This document shows, piece by piece, positions 52,050 through 61,678 of a stretch of 64,000 bases of DNA (its first letter is position 1; each line of letters opens with the position of its first letter). The position numbers were made by a program, and so were the translations under genes. Origin of the DNA: JBMNGG01 sp050949705. GTDB taxonomy: Bacteria > Bacillota > Thermosediminibacteria > Thermosediminibacterales > Tepidanaerobacteraceae. The stretch is from assembly GCA_050949705.1 (NCBI GenBank), contig JBMNGG010000017.1, forward strand, positions 1 through 64,000, given 5' to 3'. The notes below the pieces were generated by a model that saw only the letters and a list, made by a program, of their open reading frames with translations, was not told where the DNA came from and did not search any database.

Positions 52050-53429
52050 ATGCATTATGACATAGCGATAATCGGTGCAGGACCTGGAGGTTATGTTTCT
52101 GCTATATATGCAGCCAAGAAGAAAGCTAAAGTAGCTCTTATAGAAAAGGATGCTCTTGGAGGAACATGCCTAAATCGGGGCTGCATTCCCACTAAAGCAT
52201 TAATCCACAGTGCAGGGCTTTTAGAAGAACTGAAAGGCACCAAAAAATTCGGTATATCCGCAGACAATGTGACTTTCGATTGGAAGGCTATTCAAAACAA
52301 TACTAAAAGAACAGTAAAAGGACTTACTTCTGGTGTGCAAAGCCTTTTAAAGGCAAATGGTGTTACTGTATTTAACGGTTTTGCAAAGCTTTCTGATAAA
52401 AACACCATAAATATTTCAAATGAAACTGAAGAAAAAACTATCACTGCAGAAAATATTATCATAGCCACAGGCTCAACTCCTACTATTATTCCGGTCCCAG
52501 GCCATGACCTAGACAATGTTATAACTAGTGATGAAGCTCTTTTCCTGGATAAGCTTCCTGCATCTTTATTGATAATCGGCGGAGGTGTCATTGGTGTTGA
52601 AATCGGGTACATTTACAATACATTTGGTGTTGATGTAACTATAGTTGAAATGCTGCCTAAAATCCTCCCACTTCAGGATGAAGAAGTAGCTTCGGAACTT
52701 AAGAAAAACCTTGAAAAACAAGGTATCAAATTTTTTACTGATGCAAGAGTTATGGAAATAAAACAGGAAGGCAGCCTTTTAGCAACATCCTTTGAAACAA
52801 GGGAAGGCATAAAAACTGCACATTCGGAAAAAGTCTTAATGGCAACAGGCAGGAGACCCTCTCTAGACTCATTTAAAGATTTAGGTCTTAACATAGAAAA
52901 AACCGGAATAGTTGTAGATGATTACCTAAGAACCAACATTAGCAATATATATGCTATAGGGGATGTTACTGGTAAAACCATGCTTGCCCACGTAGCTTCA
53001 CACCAAGGAATAACCGCCGTCAAAAATATAATGGGTGAAAATATCAAAATGGATTATAAGGTTGTGCCTTCTTGTATTTATACAAATCCTGAAGCAGCCT
53101 CAGTAGGGCTTAGCGAAAGTGAAGCCAGAAAAATATGCAAAGATATAAAGATAGGGAAATTCCCATATGCTGCAAGTGGCAAAGCAATGACCATGGGTCA
53201 AAGAAAAGGTTTCGTAAAAATCATATGTGACCCAAAATATAACGAAATTCTAGGTGTTCATATCTTGGGTTCCCATGCTACTGAGCTCATTGCAGAAGCT
53301 GCACTGGCAATGAAACTCGAATGCACTGCCGAAGAATTGGTAAATACTATACATGCCCATCCCACCCTTTCTGAAACAATGATGGAAGCTGCTTTTGACT
53401 TGTTAGGAGAACCCATTCACAAGCTATAA
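52050..53429 (+). CDS. lpdA: Dihydrolipoyl dehydrogenase
   Basis: 459 residues. IIGAGPGGYVSAIYAA binds FAD, GGTCLNRGCIPTKAL holds the redox-active Cys40 and Cys45, LLIIGGGVIGVEIGYI binds NAD, YAIGDVTGKTMLAHVA is the second FAD motif, and HAHPTLSETMMEA supplies the catalytic His-Glu. It reoxidises lipoamide of 2-oxoacid dehydrogenases or the glycine cleavage H-protein. No partner subunits are in the window. The ATG at 52050 has AAGGAG 8 bases upstream. Confidence 0.93.
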   Translation: MHYDIAIIGAGPGGYVSAIYAAKKKAKVALIEKDALGGTCLNRGCIPTKALIHSAGLLEELKGTKKFGISADNVTFDWKAIQNNTKRTVKGLTSGVQSLLKANGVTVFNGFAKLSDKNTINISNETEEKTITAENIIIATGSTPTIIPVPGHDLDNVITSDEALFLDKLPASLLIIGGGVIGVEIGYIYNTFGVDVTIVEMLPKILPLQDEEVASELKKNLEKQGIKFFTDARVMEIKQEGSLLATSFETREGIKTAHSEKVLMATGRRPSLDSFKDLGLNIEKTGIVVDDYLRTNISNIYAIGDVTGKTMLAHVASHQGITAVKNIMGENIKMDYKVVPSCIYTNPEAASVGLSESEARKICKDIKIGKFPYAASGKAMTMGQRKGFVKIICDPKYNEILGVHILGSHATELIAEAALAMKLECTAEELVNTIHAHPTLSETMMEAAFDLLGEPIHKL

Positions 53430-53594
53430 AGCCCGCTTTACACTTTAATAAATACAATACTAATTATTGGTGATAATAATATTTAGGTTGCTTTTCAGTT
53501 TTAAATAATAGTTTTTTTATTGGTTAATTTTCATTTTTTTGGTAAAATATATTTACTTTAATAAGACTTATCTTATTTTTGGGGGGAAAAATCA

Positions 53595-55010
53595 TTGAAA
53601 GAGAACAAAAAGTCTCCTTTCGAAAAAGAATACGAGATTGCTTGGGATAAATATTCGGAAGAAGAGCTAAAGAGGGTATTTGATTTATCTAAACGATTTA
53701 TTGATTTTATGTCTCGGTGTAAAACTGAAAGAGAATGTGTCCAAGAGTTTACCAGCCGAGCTGAAAAACTAGGCTACAAGAATCTACAAGACCTAATAAA
53801 ACAAAATATGACACTAAAACCCGGTGACAAAGTATATGCGGAAATAATGGGGAAAACTATCGCTTTTTTTGTTATTGGTAAAAAGCCTTTAGAGGATGGA
53901 CTGAGAATACTTGGAGCACATGTTGATTCTCCAAGGCTTGACCTAAAACAAAACCCATTATATGAAGATGCAGACCTGGCACTTTTTGAAACACATTATT
54001 ATGGTGGCATCAAAAAATATCAATGGGTCACACTTCCCCTTGCCATACATGGAGTAGTCGTGAAAAAAGATGGAACACTAGTAAATATCGTTATCGGGGA
54101 AGATGAGGATGACCCTGTGCTAGGTGTTTCAGACTTACTTATTCACCTGGCAAAAGACCAAATGAAGAAAACCATGGCAGAAGGTGTTGAAGGCGAAAAA
54201 CTCAACATCCTCGTTGGCAGTATACCTATGAAAGCCAATGATGAGACAAAAGACCGGGTCAAACATAATATATTGAAATTACTAAATGAAAAATACGATA
54301 TAGTAGAAGAAGATTTCGTTTCCGCTGAACTTGAAGTTGTCCCTGCCGGAAAAGCAAGACATTACGGATTGGATAAAAGCATGATTATGGCATACGGTCA
54401 GGATGACAGGGTATGTGCCTATACTTCCTTTGAAGCTATGTTGGAAATAGAAAATCCTGAAAAAACATGTGTAACCTTGTTAGTAGACAAAGAGGAAATT
54501 GGCAGTGTTGGTGCTACTGGTATGACCTCTAAGTTCTTTGAAAACACTTTAGCAGAGATACTTAACTTATTAGGTGACTATAGTGAACTAAAGTTACGCC
54601 GTGCTTTGGCTAATTCTAAAATGTTATCTGCAGATGTAAGTGCGGCCTTTGACCCTAATTATCCTGATGTAATGGAAAAGAAAAATAGCGCAAGTTTCGG
54701 GAAAGGTATTGTATTTAATAAATATACCGGATCTAGAGGCAAAAGCGGCAGTAATGATGCCAATCCCGAATTTATGGCAGAGCTTAGAAAAATCATGGAT
54801 AAGCATAATGTTAGCTGGCAGACTGCCGAATTAGGAAAGGTGGACCAAGGTGGCGGCGGAACCATTGCTTATATTCTGGCAAGCTACGGCATGGAAGTAA
54901 TTGATGCAGGTATAGCTTTACACAATATGCACGCCCCCTGGGAAATTTCCAGTAAAGCAGATTTGTTTGAAGCCAAAAAAGCATATAAAGCTTTCCTACA
55001 AGAGGCTTAG
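53595..55010 (+). CDS. M18 family aminopeptidase
   Basis: 471 residues, typical of the ApeA/LAP4 branch of M18. LGAHVDSPRLDLKQNPLYED holds the first zinc His-Asp, DKEEIGSVGATGM the catalytic Glu pair region, LSADVSAAFDPNYPDV another metal-binding Asp, and AGIALHNMHAPWEIS the last His. It removes N-terminal residues, often acidic or neutral, from peptides in the cytoplasm. The start is TTG preceded by GGGGGG at 8 bases. Confidence 0.92.
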   Translation: MKENKKSPFEKEYEIAWDKYSEEELKRVFDLSKRFIDFMSRCKTERECVQEFTSRAEKLGYKNLQDLIKQNMTLKPGDKVYAEIMGKTIAFFVIGKKPLEDGLRILGAHVDSPRLDLKQNPLYEDADLALFETHYYGGIKKYQWVTLPLAIHGVVVKKDGTLVNIVIGEDEDDPVLGVSDLLIHLAKDQMKKTMAEGVEGEKLNILVGSIPMKANDETKDRVKHNILKLLNEKYDIVEEDFVSAELEVVPAGKARHYGLDKSMIMAYGQDDRVCAYTSFEAMLEIENPEKTCVTLLVDKEEIGSVGATGMTSKFFENTLAEILNLLGDYSELKLRRALANSKMLSADVSAAFDPNYPDVMEKKNSASFGKGIVFNKYTGSRGKSGSNDANPEFMAELRKIMDKHNVSWQTAELGKVDQGGGGTIAYILASYGMEVIDAGIALHNMHAPWEISSKADLFEAKKAYKAFLQEA

Positions 55011-55020
55011 AGTATGGAAA

Positions 55021-55056
55021 AAAATATCCTCCTTGAAGATTCAAGGAGGATATTTT
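55021..55056. terminator. Bidirectional terminator, 16-bp perfect stem
   Basis: AAAATATCCTCCTTGA and its exact complement with a four-base loop; A/T runs on both sides serve the two convergent genes. Confidence 0.85.
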
Positions 55057-55067
55057 GTCTTCATATT

Positions 55068-55841
55068 TTACCATAGATTATCGGTATTATACTGTTCTTG
55101 GATATCATATTTTTTTATCTGGCAAATAGGCGGTGACTGGTATAGGCACTTTTTGCTATGCCCCCAACCGAAAGAGTTCTTCATGTCGATTAAAAACTCG
55201 CATTGTTTCAGAGCTGCTGCAATAGGATCAATAACGGGAACATCCAGATATTCCTGAAGTTCTCTATAAAGGCCAAACTGCATGGTGCAGCCTAATATTA
55301 CAACTTCTGCTCCATCATTATCAATAGCTTCTTTTCCCATTTGCTTAATCATATCTTTTGTGTGGCTCAAATCCTTATAAAAGTCTTCCACGCCCAACTC
55401 CAAAGTCTTAACTGAGGCAACCTTATCCTTGTACCCATATTTTTGCACATTTTCCATTATTATAGGCACCCATTTTTGCCTTCCAGCAAGTATGGAAAAC
55501 TTATAACCCAAAGTGGAAGCAAGACTCATAGAAGCCTCTCCGGGTCCCGTAACCACAATATTAGTGATTTCACGAGCCTGAAACAAGCCGGGATCATAGA
55601 AACACCCGATTACGGCCCCATCATAGCCCTCTTTTTCAGCCTTCTTTACCAAATGGATGATATCCAGCATAACCAGGGTCTCATAATACATATATTCCAG
55701 ATTCCCTGGGCCTCTCTCAAGGCACACCATATCTACATCTGAACCATCAGCTTTTATTTCTCTGATAAAATCCTTAATCTCCGGTGTATAATATTCTTTT
55801 CCTACTGGATCTATATACAAGATTCTGCTAGCCTTTTTCAT
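55068..55841 (-). CDS. Asp/Glu/hydantoin racemase family protein
   Basis: 257 residues. GAVIGCFYDPGLFQAREI and VVILGCTMQFGL carry the two catalytic-type Cys residues, with VTGPGEASMSLASTLG between them, as in aspartate/glutamate/hydantoin racemases. It is the last gene of the peptide-transport cluster. The precise substrate (amino acid, hydantoin or maleate-like acid) is unknown. The C-terminal 35 residues are an unusual extension with two extra Cys. Confidence 0.85.
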   Translation of the reverse strand: MKKASRILYIDPVGKEYYTPEIKDFIREIKADGSDVDMVCLERGPGNLEYMYYETLVMLDIIHLVKKAEKEGYDGAVIGCFYDPGLFQAREITNIVVTGPGEASMSLASTLGYKFSILAGRQKWVPIIMENVQKYGYKDKVASVKTLELGVEDFYKDLSHTKDMIKQMGKEAIDNDGAEVVILGCTMQFGLYRELQEYLDVPVIDPIAAALKQCEFLIDMKNSFGWGHSKKCLYQSPPICQIKKYDIQEQYNTDNLW

Positions 55842-55868
55842 CTAAATTCCCTCTACGTTCATATAAGC

Positions 55869-56912
55869 TTATGGTGAAAGCAGCTTATCTGCCAAAACTT
55901 TCAATTCTGGATCTACAACTTTACCCTCATCTAAAACTTGTTTGCCGTCTAACCATACAGAAGAATTCAGGCATATGCCGTCACAGTGAGACACCGCCGG
56001 AATTCCATCTGGGGGACAATCTTCAGCACTCTGATAGCCCAGACCCCACTCGGTGGCACCCCAAATTCTTTCATCTTCCAGGATATCACCGGTCAGTTTA
56101 GCACCGGGATTGAAGCCGTAGCACACATGGGCCAAACGGAACATATGGGGATCGTTAAAGCTTTCAAGCCAGCTCTTAAACTGGGCAGCCTGTTTGCCGC
56201 CTTCTATCTTCACAACCCGGCCCTTCTCAACAGTCAATACAACCGGCTCTGAAAGTAAGCCACAGGGGGGTTCTAAAGTTCCGTCAAAGACCAATGTTCC
56301 GTTTATTGTCTCCAGCTGTGGAGTCCAGCCAATTTGACCTGATAGGTAGTGAATTCCGGGAACATTTGCTTTACCGACATCACAGCTCATGGGATGTGTG
56401 GGATTGTTTTCAAATTCTAAGTCTGTTCCGGCGGGGGTGGTTATTTTCATCTTTTTGGCTTTCTTAGTCATATCAGTAATCTTTGTCATAAAAGTGGCCA
56501 AAAGATCTGTATCTACCCTGCCAATTACCCTAACTATCATGTCTACATTCATGCCTACTAAGTTCATATACCTAATCTTGTCATTGCCAAAAACGGCTCT
56601 TTCAAAAGGTGTTGAGTAAAGAAGCCATTTGTTATTGAATTCAACCCAAACATCGGCTTTTTTTAGGGCTTCTGACAGTGCATCAATGGGGAGCATGGGA
56701 TCTGCAGCCTTCCCAACTCCAAGGGGAGAGGCGGTCCAAATAACCATTGGCTTTGCCCCGGCTGCAAAAGCAGCTGAAGCAGCTGCCTTTACAACCCTCT
56801 CATCGCTTTCAGTGTCTGCTGTAAAAACTACAGTTTCGTTTTCTTTAACACCTAATAAGTCTTCAACTAATACCCTTGCGGCCTTAGCTAATTCCATCTC
56901 ATAAAATTTCAC
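55869..56912 (-). CDS. M29-type aminopeptidase / NicX-like metalloenzyme, paralog 1
   Basis: 347 residues. Segments include ETVVFTADTESDERVVKAAASAAFAAGAKPMVIWT, ADVWVEFNNKWLLYSTPFE, TTPAGTDLEFENNP, LAHVCYGFNPGAKLTGDILEDERIWGATEWGLG and SHCDGICLNSSVWLDG. The His/Glu pattern at the C-terminal half is metal binding, as in M29 aminopeptidases and the related 2,5-dihydroxypyridine dioxygenase NicX. It is closely similar along its whole length to the protein encoded at 58542. The start is GTG with GGAGG upstream. A dedicated role with the adjacent transporter is likely. Confidence 0.8.
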   Translation of the reverse strand: MKFYEMELAKAARVLVEDLLGVKENETVVFTADTESDERVVKAAASAAFAAGAKPMVIWTASPLGVGKAADPMLPIDALSEALKKADVWVEFNNKWLLYSTPFERAVFGNDKIRYMNLVGMNVDMIVRVIGRVDTDLLATFMTKITDMTKKAKKMKITTPAGTDLEFENNPTHPMSCDVGKANVPGIHYLSGQIGWTPQLETINGTLVFDGTLEPPCGLLSEPVVLTVEKGRVVKIEGGKQAAQFKSWLESFNDPHMFRLAHVCYGFNPGAKLTGDILEDERIWGATEWGLGYQSAEDCPPDGIPAVSHCDGICLNSSVWLDGKQVLDEGKVVDPELKVLADKLLSP

Positions 56913-56926
56913 GAAAGTTTACCTCC

Positions 56927-58516
56927 TTATTCTTGATACAACTCGTAGAAAAATACAACATTAGGAAAAGCGGGGTTATCCACGTAACCTTTGATGTCCT
57001 TGTTATAAATCTTAATATATTGCTTGTCATAGGCGAAGATAGCCGGTGCTTCTTCAACCATAATCTCTTGGGCTTTGACGAACATTTCCTCGGATTTTTC
57101 TATATCAATACCGCTTTGAATATTGGCTTCATCAATTAAATTGTCAAATTCGGGATTTTTCCAGTAAGCAAGATCAAATAGTATTTCATCCTGGCTATGG
57201 AAAATATTATATAAGTAGGAGTATGGGCTTGCCAAATCCGGCCACCAATACATCACATAAATATCCTGCCGTTTATTGGGATCAGGATCCATACCCATAT
57301 CCCATTGGGATTCCCAAGGCATACCCCTAATTTCAAGGTCGATATTTAACTTAGCCAGTTCGGATTTGTATAATTCGGCAGTTTTCTTCTGAGCTTCGTC
57401 ACCAGCTGCATATGTCAAGAGGAGATTAAAACCTCCATTTGGGTATCCAGCCTCTGCCAGTAATTCTTTTGCTTTGTCCAGATTATATTCATATTGGAAA
57501 AGATCCTTGCCATGACCCCAAAGACCGAAAGGTATAGCACCCTTTGACTGTAGTGCATATCCACCCATAGCGTATTCCACTACATCATCATAGGGGAATG
57601 CATAGGATAATGCCTGTCTGACTTTTTTGTTACTAAAGGGTTCCTTTTCGGTATTAAAGAGTAAGAACAAGTTCTCGAAAGATGGGCCTTCCTCTACAAT
57701 AACATTGGGATTGTCCTTTAGTGAATCAACATCTTCATAAGGCAGTTCTCTTGTTACGCTAACTTCACCCTTTTCTATAAGCTGGCGACGAGTGGCAGTC
57801 TCAGGAATCTTCTTGATTATAGCTTTATCGATCTGATTATCCTTCCAGCCTTGCCAATAATCTTCAAACTTTGTAAAAACCACTTCTTGTCCCATTTGAT
57901 GGCTTTCCAGCATATAAGGGCCTGTCCCTGCTTCATTTCCTTTTGACAACCAATCGTCAGGATTTGATTTGACTGCAGTAGGCGACATAATAAAAGCACC
58001 GCTGGATGATGCAACAATTAGATCTAATGCTGCGGGATATTTGAGTTTGAATTCAACAGTATAGTCATCTTTTACATTGATTTCATCTACAGGATCCCAG
58101 ATAAAGGCCGGGCCTTTTCCAAGTTCCATAGTTCTTTCAATAGAAAACTTAACGGCTTCTGCATTTAGTTCTGTCCCGTCGTGGAATTTAACATTTTCCC
58201 TTATATCAAATTCCCAGACAAGACCATCATCACTTTTCCTGTAGTCTGTTGCCAGCACAGGGATGAATTCCTTATTAAGAGGATCGTATTTTAATAGAGT
58301 CTCATAAATATTACATAACACAATTACACCATTAGACATTTCTACACTTGGATCCCAGTCTGTAATAGGTATATGCATCTGGGCATATACTGCTACTTTC
58401 ATGGGAGCATTTTTTTCTCCAGCATTTTGCCCTCCACATCCCGCCAGTACACTGGATAGAAAAATTATCAGGGCTAGGAATACTGATAACTTTTTAAAAC
58501 TTACAATTTTCTTCAA
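56927..58516 (-). CDS. ABC transporter substrate-binding lipoprotein, peptide/nickel family 5
   Basis: 529 residues. The signal peptide ends in LAGC, giving a lipid-anchored Cys near residue 27. ETLLKYDPLNKEFIPVLATDYRKSDDGLVWEFDIRENVKFHDGTELNAEAVKFSIER is the classic family 5 motif of OppA/DppA proteins. It should deliver peptides or another polar solute to the OppBCDF-type permease encoded upstream. The start is TTG with GGAGG before it. It is encoded between two M29/NicX-like paralogs. Confidence 0.92.
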   Translation of the reverse strand: MKKIVSFKKLSVFLALIIFLSSVLAGCGGQNAGEKNAPMKVAVYAQMHIPITDWDPSVEMSNGVIVLCNIYETLLKYDPLNKEFIPVLATDYRKSDDGLVWEFDIRENVKFHDGTELNAEAVKFSIERTMELGKGPAFIWDPVDEINVKDDYTVEFKLKYPAALDLIVASSSGAFIMSPTAVKSNPDDWLSKGNEAGTGPYMLESHQMGQEVVFTKFEDYWQGWKDNQIDKAIIKKIPETATRRQLIEKGEVSVTRELPYEDVDSLKDNPNVIVEEGPSFENLFLLFNTEKEPFSNKKVRQALSYAFPYDDVVEYAMGGYALQSKGAIPFGLWGHGKDLFQYEYNLDKAKELLAEAGYPNGGFNLLLTYAAGDEAQKKTAELYKSELAKLNIDLEIRGMPWESQWDMGMDPDPNKRQDIYVMYWWPDLASPYSYLYNIFHSQDEILFDLAYWKNPEFDNLIDEANIQSGIDIEKSEEMFVKAQEIMVEEAPAIFAYDKQYIKIYNKDIKGYVDNPAFPNVVFFYELYQE

Positions 58517-58541
58517 ATTATTTACCTCCTTTTAATCCTTT

Positions 58542-59588
58542 TTAAATCTTTAATAGTTTTTCTGCCAAAGGCACTAGTGAAGGCTCTATAACCTTCCCAC
58601 AGTCCATTATTTGCTTACCGTCAAGCCATACTGAGGTATTTAAGGATACCCCGTCGGTGTGTGAAGGAGCAGGAATTCCATCTGGAGGAACACTGTGGCT
58701 ATCAGCAGAACCAAATCCCCACTGAGTGCAGCCCCATATACGCTCATCCTCACCCAGCTGTCCTGTCAGCTTTGCCCAGGGATGAAAGCCATAACAGACA
58801 TGGGCAACCCTAAGCATCTGGGGATGATTAAAACTCCTTAGCCAAGCTTCCCACTGTGTAGCCTCTCGGCCTCCTTCTACTTTTTTAATCTCTCCCTCTT
58901 CCACATAAACCTTGACTGGCTGACTTACAATACCTATTTGAGGTACCAAAGAGCCATCAAAAACTATAACTCCATTAACAGATTTCATAATCGGTGCCCA
59001 ACCTATTTGACCTGCCAGCATATGTGTCCCCGGCGTGTCCGCATAACCCGCATCTGCATCCACCGGCCAATCAGGATTATTTTCAAATTCTACATCTTCC
59101 CCTGCAGGTGTTGTAAATCTTACCTTTTTAGCCTTTTTTGTCATTTCTGCAACTTTGTTGAGAAATTCTGCAAGCAGCCTATTATCTGTCCTTGCAAAAA
59201 GTCTTACGAATACGTCTGTATGCATATCAGGCAAACATAAGTACCTTAGTTTGGGGTTTTCCTTCATAACTATGCCGTGAGTTTCCGAGTATAAAAGATA
59301 CATAGTGTTAAACTCTACCCAAGCATCTGCTTCTTTTAGGGCTCCTCTTATAGATGCCGATGGCAGCCAGGAGTCAGTCATTCTAGCTGTCCCTAAAGGA
59401 GTGCTGGTCAAAATAACCATAGGTTTTGCTCCAACGGAAAAAGCAGCTCGGGCTGTAGCATCAACTACCCGACGATCGCTCTTCGTATCCGCGGTAATGA
59501 CGAAAATTTCCCCTTCTTTTAATTTAAAGGAATCCCTAACTAACATGTCTGCAGCTTTGCCTAGTTCATATTCATACATATAGGACAT
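58542..59588 (-). CDS. M29-type aminopeptidase / NicX-like metalloenzyme, paralog 2
   Basis: 348 residues, colinear with the 55869 protein: EIFVITADTKSDRRVVDATARAAFSVGAKPMVILTSTPLG, ADAWVEFNTMYLLYSETHG, TTPAGEDVEFENNPDWP, VAHVCYGFHPWAKLTGQLGEDERIWGCTQWGFG, SHTDGVSLNTSVWLDG. The two likely act together as a heteromer or on different substrates. GGGGG lies 10 bases before the ATG. Confidence 0.8.
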   Translation of the reverse strand: MSYMYEYELGKAADMLVRDSFKLKEGEIFVITADTKSDRRVVDATARAAFSVGAKPMVILTSTPLGTARMTDSWLPSASIRGALKEADAWVEFNTMYLLYSETHGIVMKENPKLRYLCLPDMHTDVFVRLFARTDNRLLAEFLNKVAEMTKKAKKVRFTTPAGEDVEFENNPDWPVDADAGYADTPGTHMLAGQIGWAPIMKSVNGVIVFDGSLVPQIGIVSQPVKVYVEEGEIKKVEGGREATQWEAWLRSFNHPQMLRVAHVCYGFHPWAKLTGQLGEDERIWGCTQWGFGSADSHSVPPDGIPAPSHTDGVSLNTSVWLDGKQIMDCGKVIEPSLVPLAEKLLKI

Positions 59589-59629
59589 ATATTATAAACC
59601 CCCTTTGCTATGTATAAAGCAAGAAATGC

Positions 59630-59652
59630 AACGGCACAGCTTATGTGCCGTT
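59630..59652. terminator. Hairpin between oppF and the M29/NicX-like gene
   Basis: AACGGCACA and TGTGCCGTT form a 9-bp perfect stem with a five-base loop; the T run is weak, so it may attenuate rather than stop transcription. Confidence 0.5.
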
Positions 59653-59717
59653 AGCAATCACAAATAACATCATTATATGTTTAAACTAAGCTGTCAGGAT
59701 AACTGTGCCCTGTCACC

Positions 59718-60689
59718 TCACTTATCCAGCAAAAAGCAAGAGGCCTCATGTCCATCACCTAGCTTTATAGATGGTGGCTCTTTTTCTCTGCATATATCCA
59801 TGGCCTTAGGACACCTGGTATGGAAACGGCAGCCCGAAGGAGGATTAATAGCACTGGGAACATTTCCTTCCAATGTTGCCAGGGAGTCTATCCCCCGGGT
59901 ATTTATGTCGGGAATTGCCATAAACAAGGCCTTGGTATAAGGATGTGCCGGATTATTAAACACATTTTCCGCTGGGCCCTGTTCTACTATTTTGCCCAAA
60001 TACATGACAATAATTTTATCTGACATATAATTTACGACACTTAAATCGTGGGAGATAAGTATATATGTCAGCCCCAACTTTTCCTTCAGTTCCTTAAGAA
60101 GGACCAGCAGTTGGGCTTGGGAAAGTATATCTATAGAAGATGTAGGTTCATCTAAGACAACAAGCTTAGGCCTTACCGCCAGAGCCCGAGCGATAGCAAT
60201 CCTTTGACGCTGGCCTCCGCTAAACTCGTGAGGATATTTATATACCCCTTCTCTGGGTAAACCTACAAGTTCCAGTAAATCTTCTACTTTCTTCACAAGT
60301 TCATCTGCACTGGGTTTTTGGTGTACATTTATAGGTTCACCTATTATATCTCTTATAAGGAGCCTTGGATTTAATGACCAGAAAGGGTCTTGAAACACTA
60401 TTTGGACGTGTTTTCTAGTATCCCTAAGTTCCTTTTGATTCAAGCTGAAAATATTCTTGCCTTCAAAAATAACCTCACCGGCGGTAGGTTCTTCCAGCTT
60501 TAAAATAACATTTACCAGGGTAGTTTTCCCACACCCGGACTCACCTACTATACCCAGGACTTCTCCTGGATTGATGTTAAAGTCCACTCCGTCAACGGCT
60601 TTTACCCAGGCAACTGGTTTTGAAAAAAAACCGGCTCTTATGGGAAAATACTTTTTCAGTTTACTAACTTTTAAGAGTGGTTGACTCAT
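59718..60689 (-). CDS. Oligopeptide ABC transporter ATP-binding protein, OppF type
   Basis: 323 residues. GESGCGKTTLVNVILKLE (Walker A), YPHEFSGGQRQRIAIARALA (signature) and LVVLDEPTSSID (Walker B) are present; the C-terminal ...CRFHTRCPKAMDIC region is the Opp/Dpp-specific extension. The start at 60689 is preferred over 60698 for spacing from GAGAGG. It overlaps the oppD end by some 26 bases. Confidence 0.92.
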   Translation of the reverse strand: MSQPLLKVSKLKKYFPIRAGFFSKPVAWVKAVDGVDFNINPGEVLGIVGESGCGKTTLVNVILKLEEPTAGEVIFEGKNIFSLNQKELRDTRKHVQIVFQDPFWSLNPRLLIRDIIGEPINVHQKPSADELVKKVEDLLELVGLPREGVYKYPHEFSGGQRQRIAIARALAVRPKLVVLDEPTSSIDILSQAQLLVLLKELKEKLGLTYILISHDLSVVNYMSDKIIVMYLGKIVEQGPAENVFNNPAHPYTKALFMAIPDINTRGIDSLATLEGNVPSAINPPSGCRFHTRCPKAMDICREKEPPSIKLGDGHEASCFLLDK

Positions 60690-61662
60690 TTTTCCCATTC
60701 CTCTCGTCTAAAAAACATGATACATAGTGAGTGCCTTCTATTAACTTAAGAGCGGGTATCTGATTGCTGCACAAAGGCATTCTCTCACTGCAGCGGTTCA
60801 GATATTTACAGCAGTTTTCTGCCTGAATATCGCTCTTGATAAATAGCTTTTCTAAATCTATCTTTTCTTCTTTCGTTTTAGGTATAGCTTTAAGCAGTGT
60901 CATAGTATAAGGATGGCAGGGATTTTGTATTATTTCTTCCACACTCCCGAGTTCTACCAGTTTCCCCTCGTGGAGTATCCCTACATTGTCACATATGGCA
61001 CTGACAAGACCTAAGTTATTGGCTATAAAGAGAATCGTAATATTAAGCTCCCTTTTAAGTTCTGCCAAGAGTTTCAATATCCCTGCCTGAATTGTCACAT
61101 CAAGGTTTCGGGTAGGTTCATCTGCTATGATAAATTCCGCACCACAGGACAGGGCGATTGCTATGATTATCCTCTGTCTTTGACCACCGCTAAGCTCGTG
61201 GGGATATTTTTTCATGGCATTTTTAGCATCTGGGAGTTTTACAAGCTCTATCATTTCAACGGCTTTCTTTTCCGCATCTTTTCTATTTAATTTCCGGTTG
61301 TTTCTTATAACCCTTATTATTTGCTCACCCACAGTGAAAACTGGGTTTAGGGTAGACATGGGATCCTGAAATATCATTGAGATATCTTTGCCCCGGATTT
61401 GTCTCATTTCCTTTTCACTTGCTAAAAGAAGGTCTTTACCCTTAAAAAAAATCTGACCGGATTCGATAATAGCCGGGGGCATGGGCAGCAGTTTTAACAA
61501 GGCAAGGGCCAAAACACTTTTTCCGGAACCGCTTTCACCAACTAGGCCTAGAGTTTGACCTTTATCTATTTCTAAGTGCTCAAGGTCTAATATGTTTTTG
61601 ACACCCTCAAATGTGTTAAAGCTGACTTTCAGGTCCCTTATTTCTAGATACTTCTTAGACAT
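60664..61662 (-). CDS. Oligopeptide ABC transporter ATP-binding protein, OppD type
   Basis: 332 residues. GESGSGKSVLALALLKLLP (Walker A), YPHELSGGQRQRIIIAIALSC (signature), FIIADEPTRNLD (Walker B) and a C-terminal Cys-rich Opp extension CCKYLNRCSERMPLC, which in the family can bind an iron-sulfur cluster. One detail is unusual: the Walker B neighbourhood reads TRNLD where TALD is common. Confidence 0.92.
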   Translation of the reverse strand: MSKKYLEIRDLKVSFNTFEGVKNILDLEHLEIDKGQTLGLVGESGSGKSVLALALLKLLPMPPAIIESGQIFFKGKDLLLASEKEMRQIRGKDISMIFQDPMSTLNPVFTVGEQIIRVIRNNRKLNRKDAEKKAVEMIELVKLPDAKNAMKKYPHELSGGQRQRIIIAIALSCGAEFIIADEPTRNLDVTIQAGILKLLAELKRELNITILFIANNLGLVSAICDNVGILHEGKLVELGSVEEIIQNPCHPYTMTLLKAIPKTKEEKIDLEKLFIKSDIQAENCCKYLNRCSERMPLCSNQIPALKLIEGTHYVSCFLDERNGKNESTTLKS

Positions 61663-61678
61663 AACAAAACCCCCTTTC

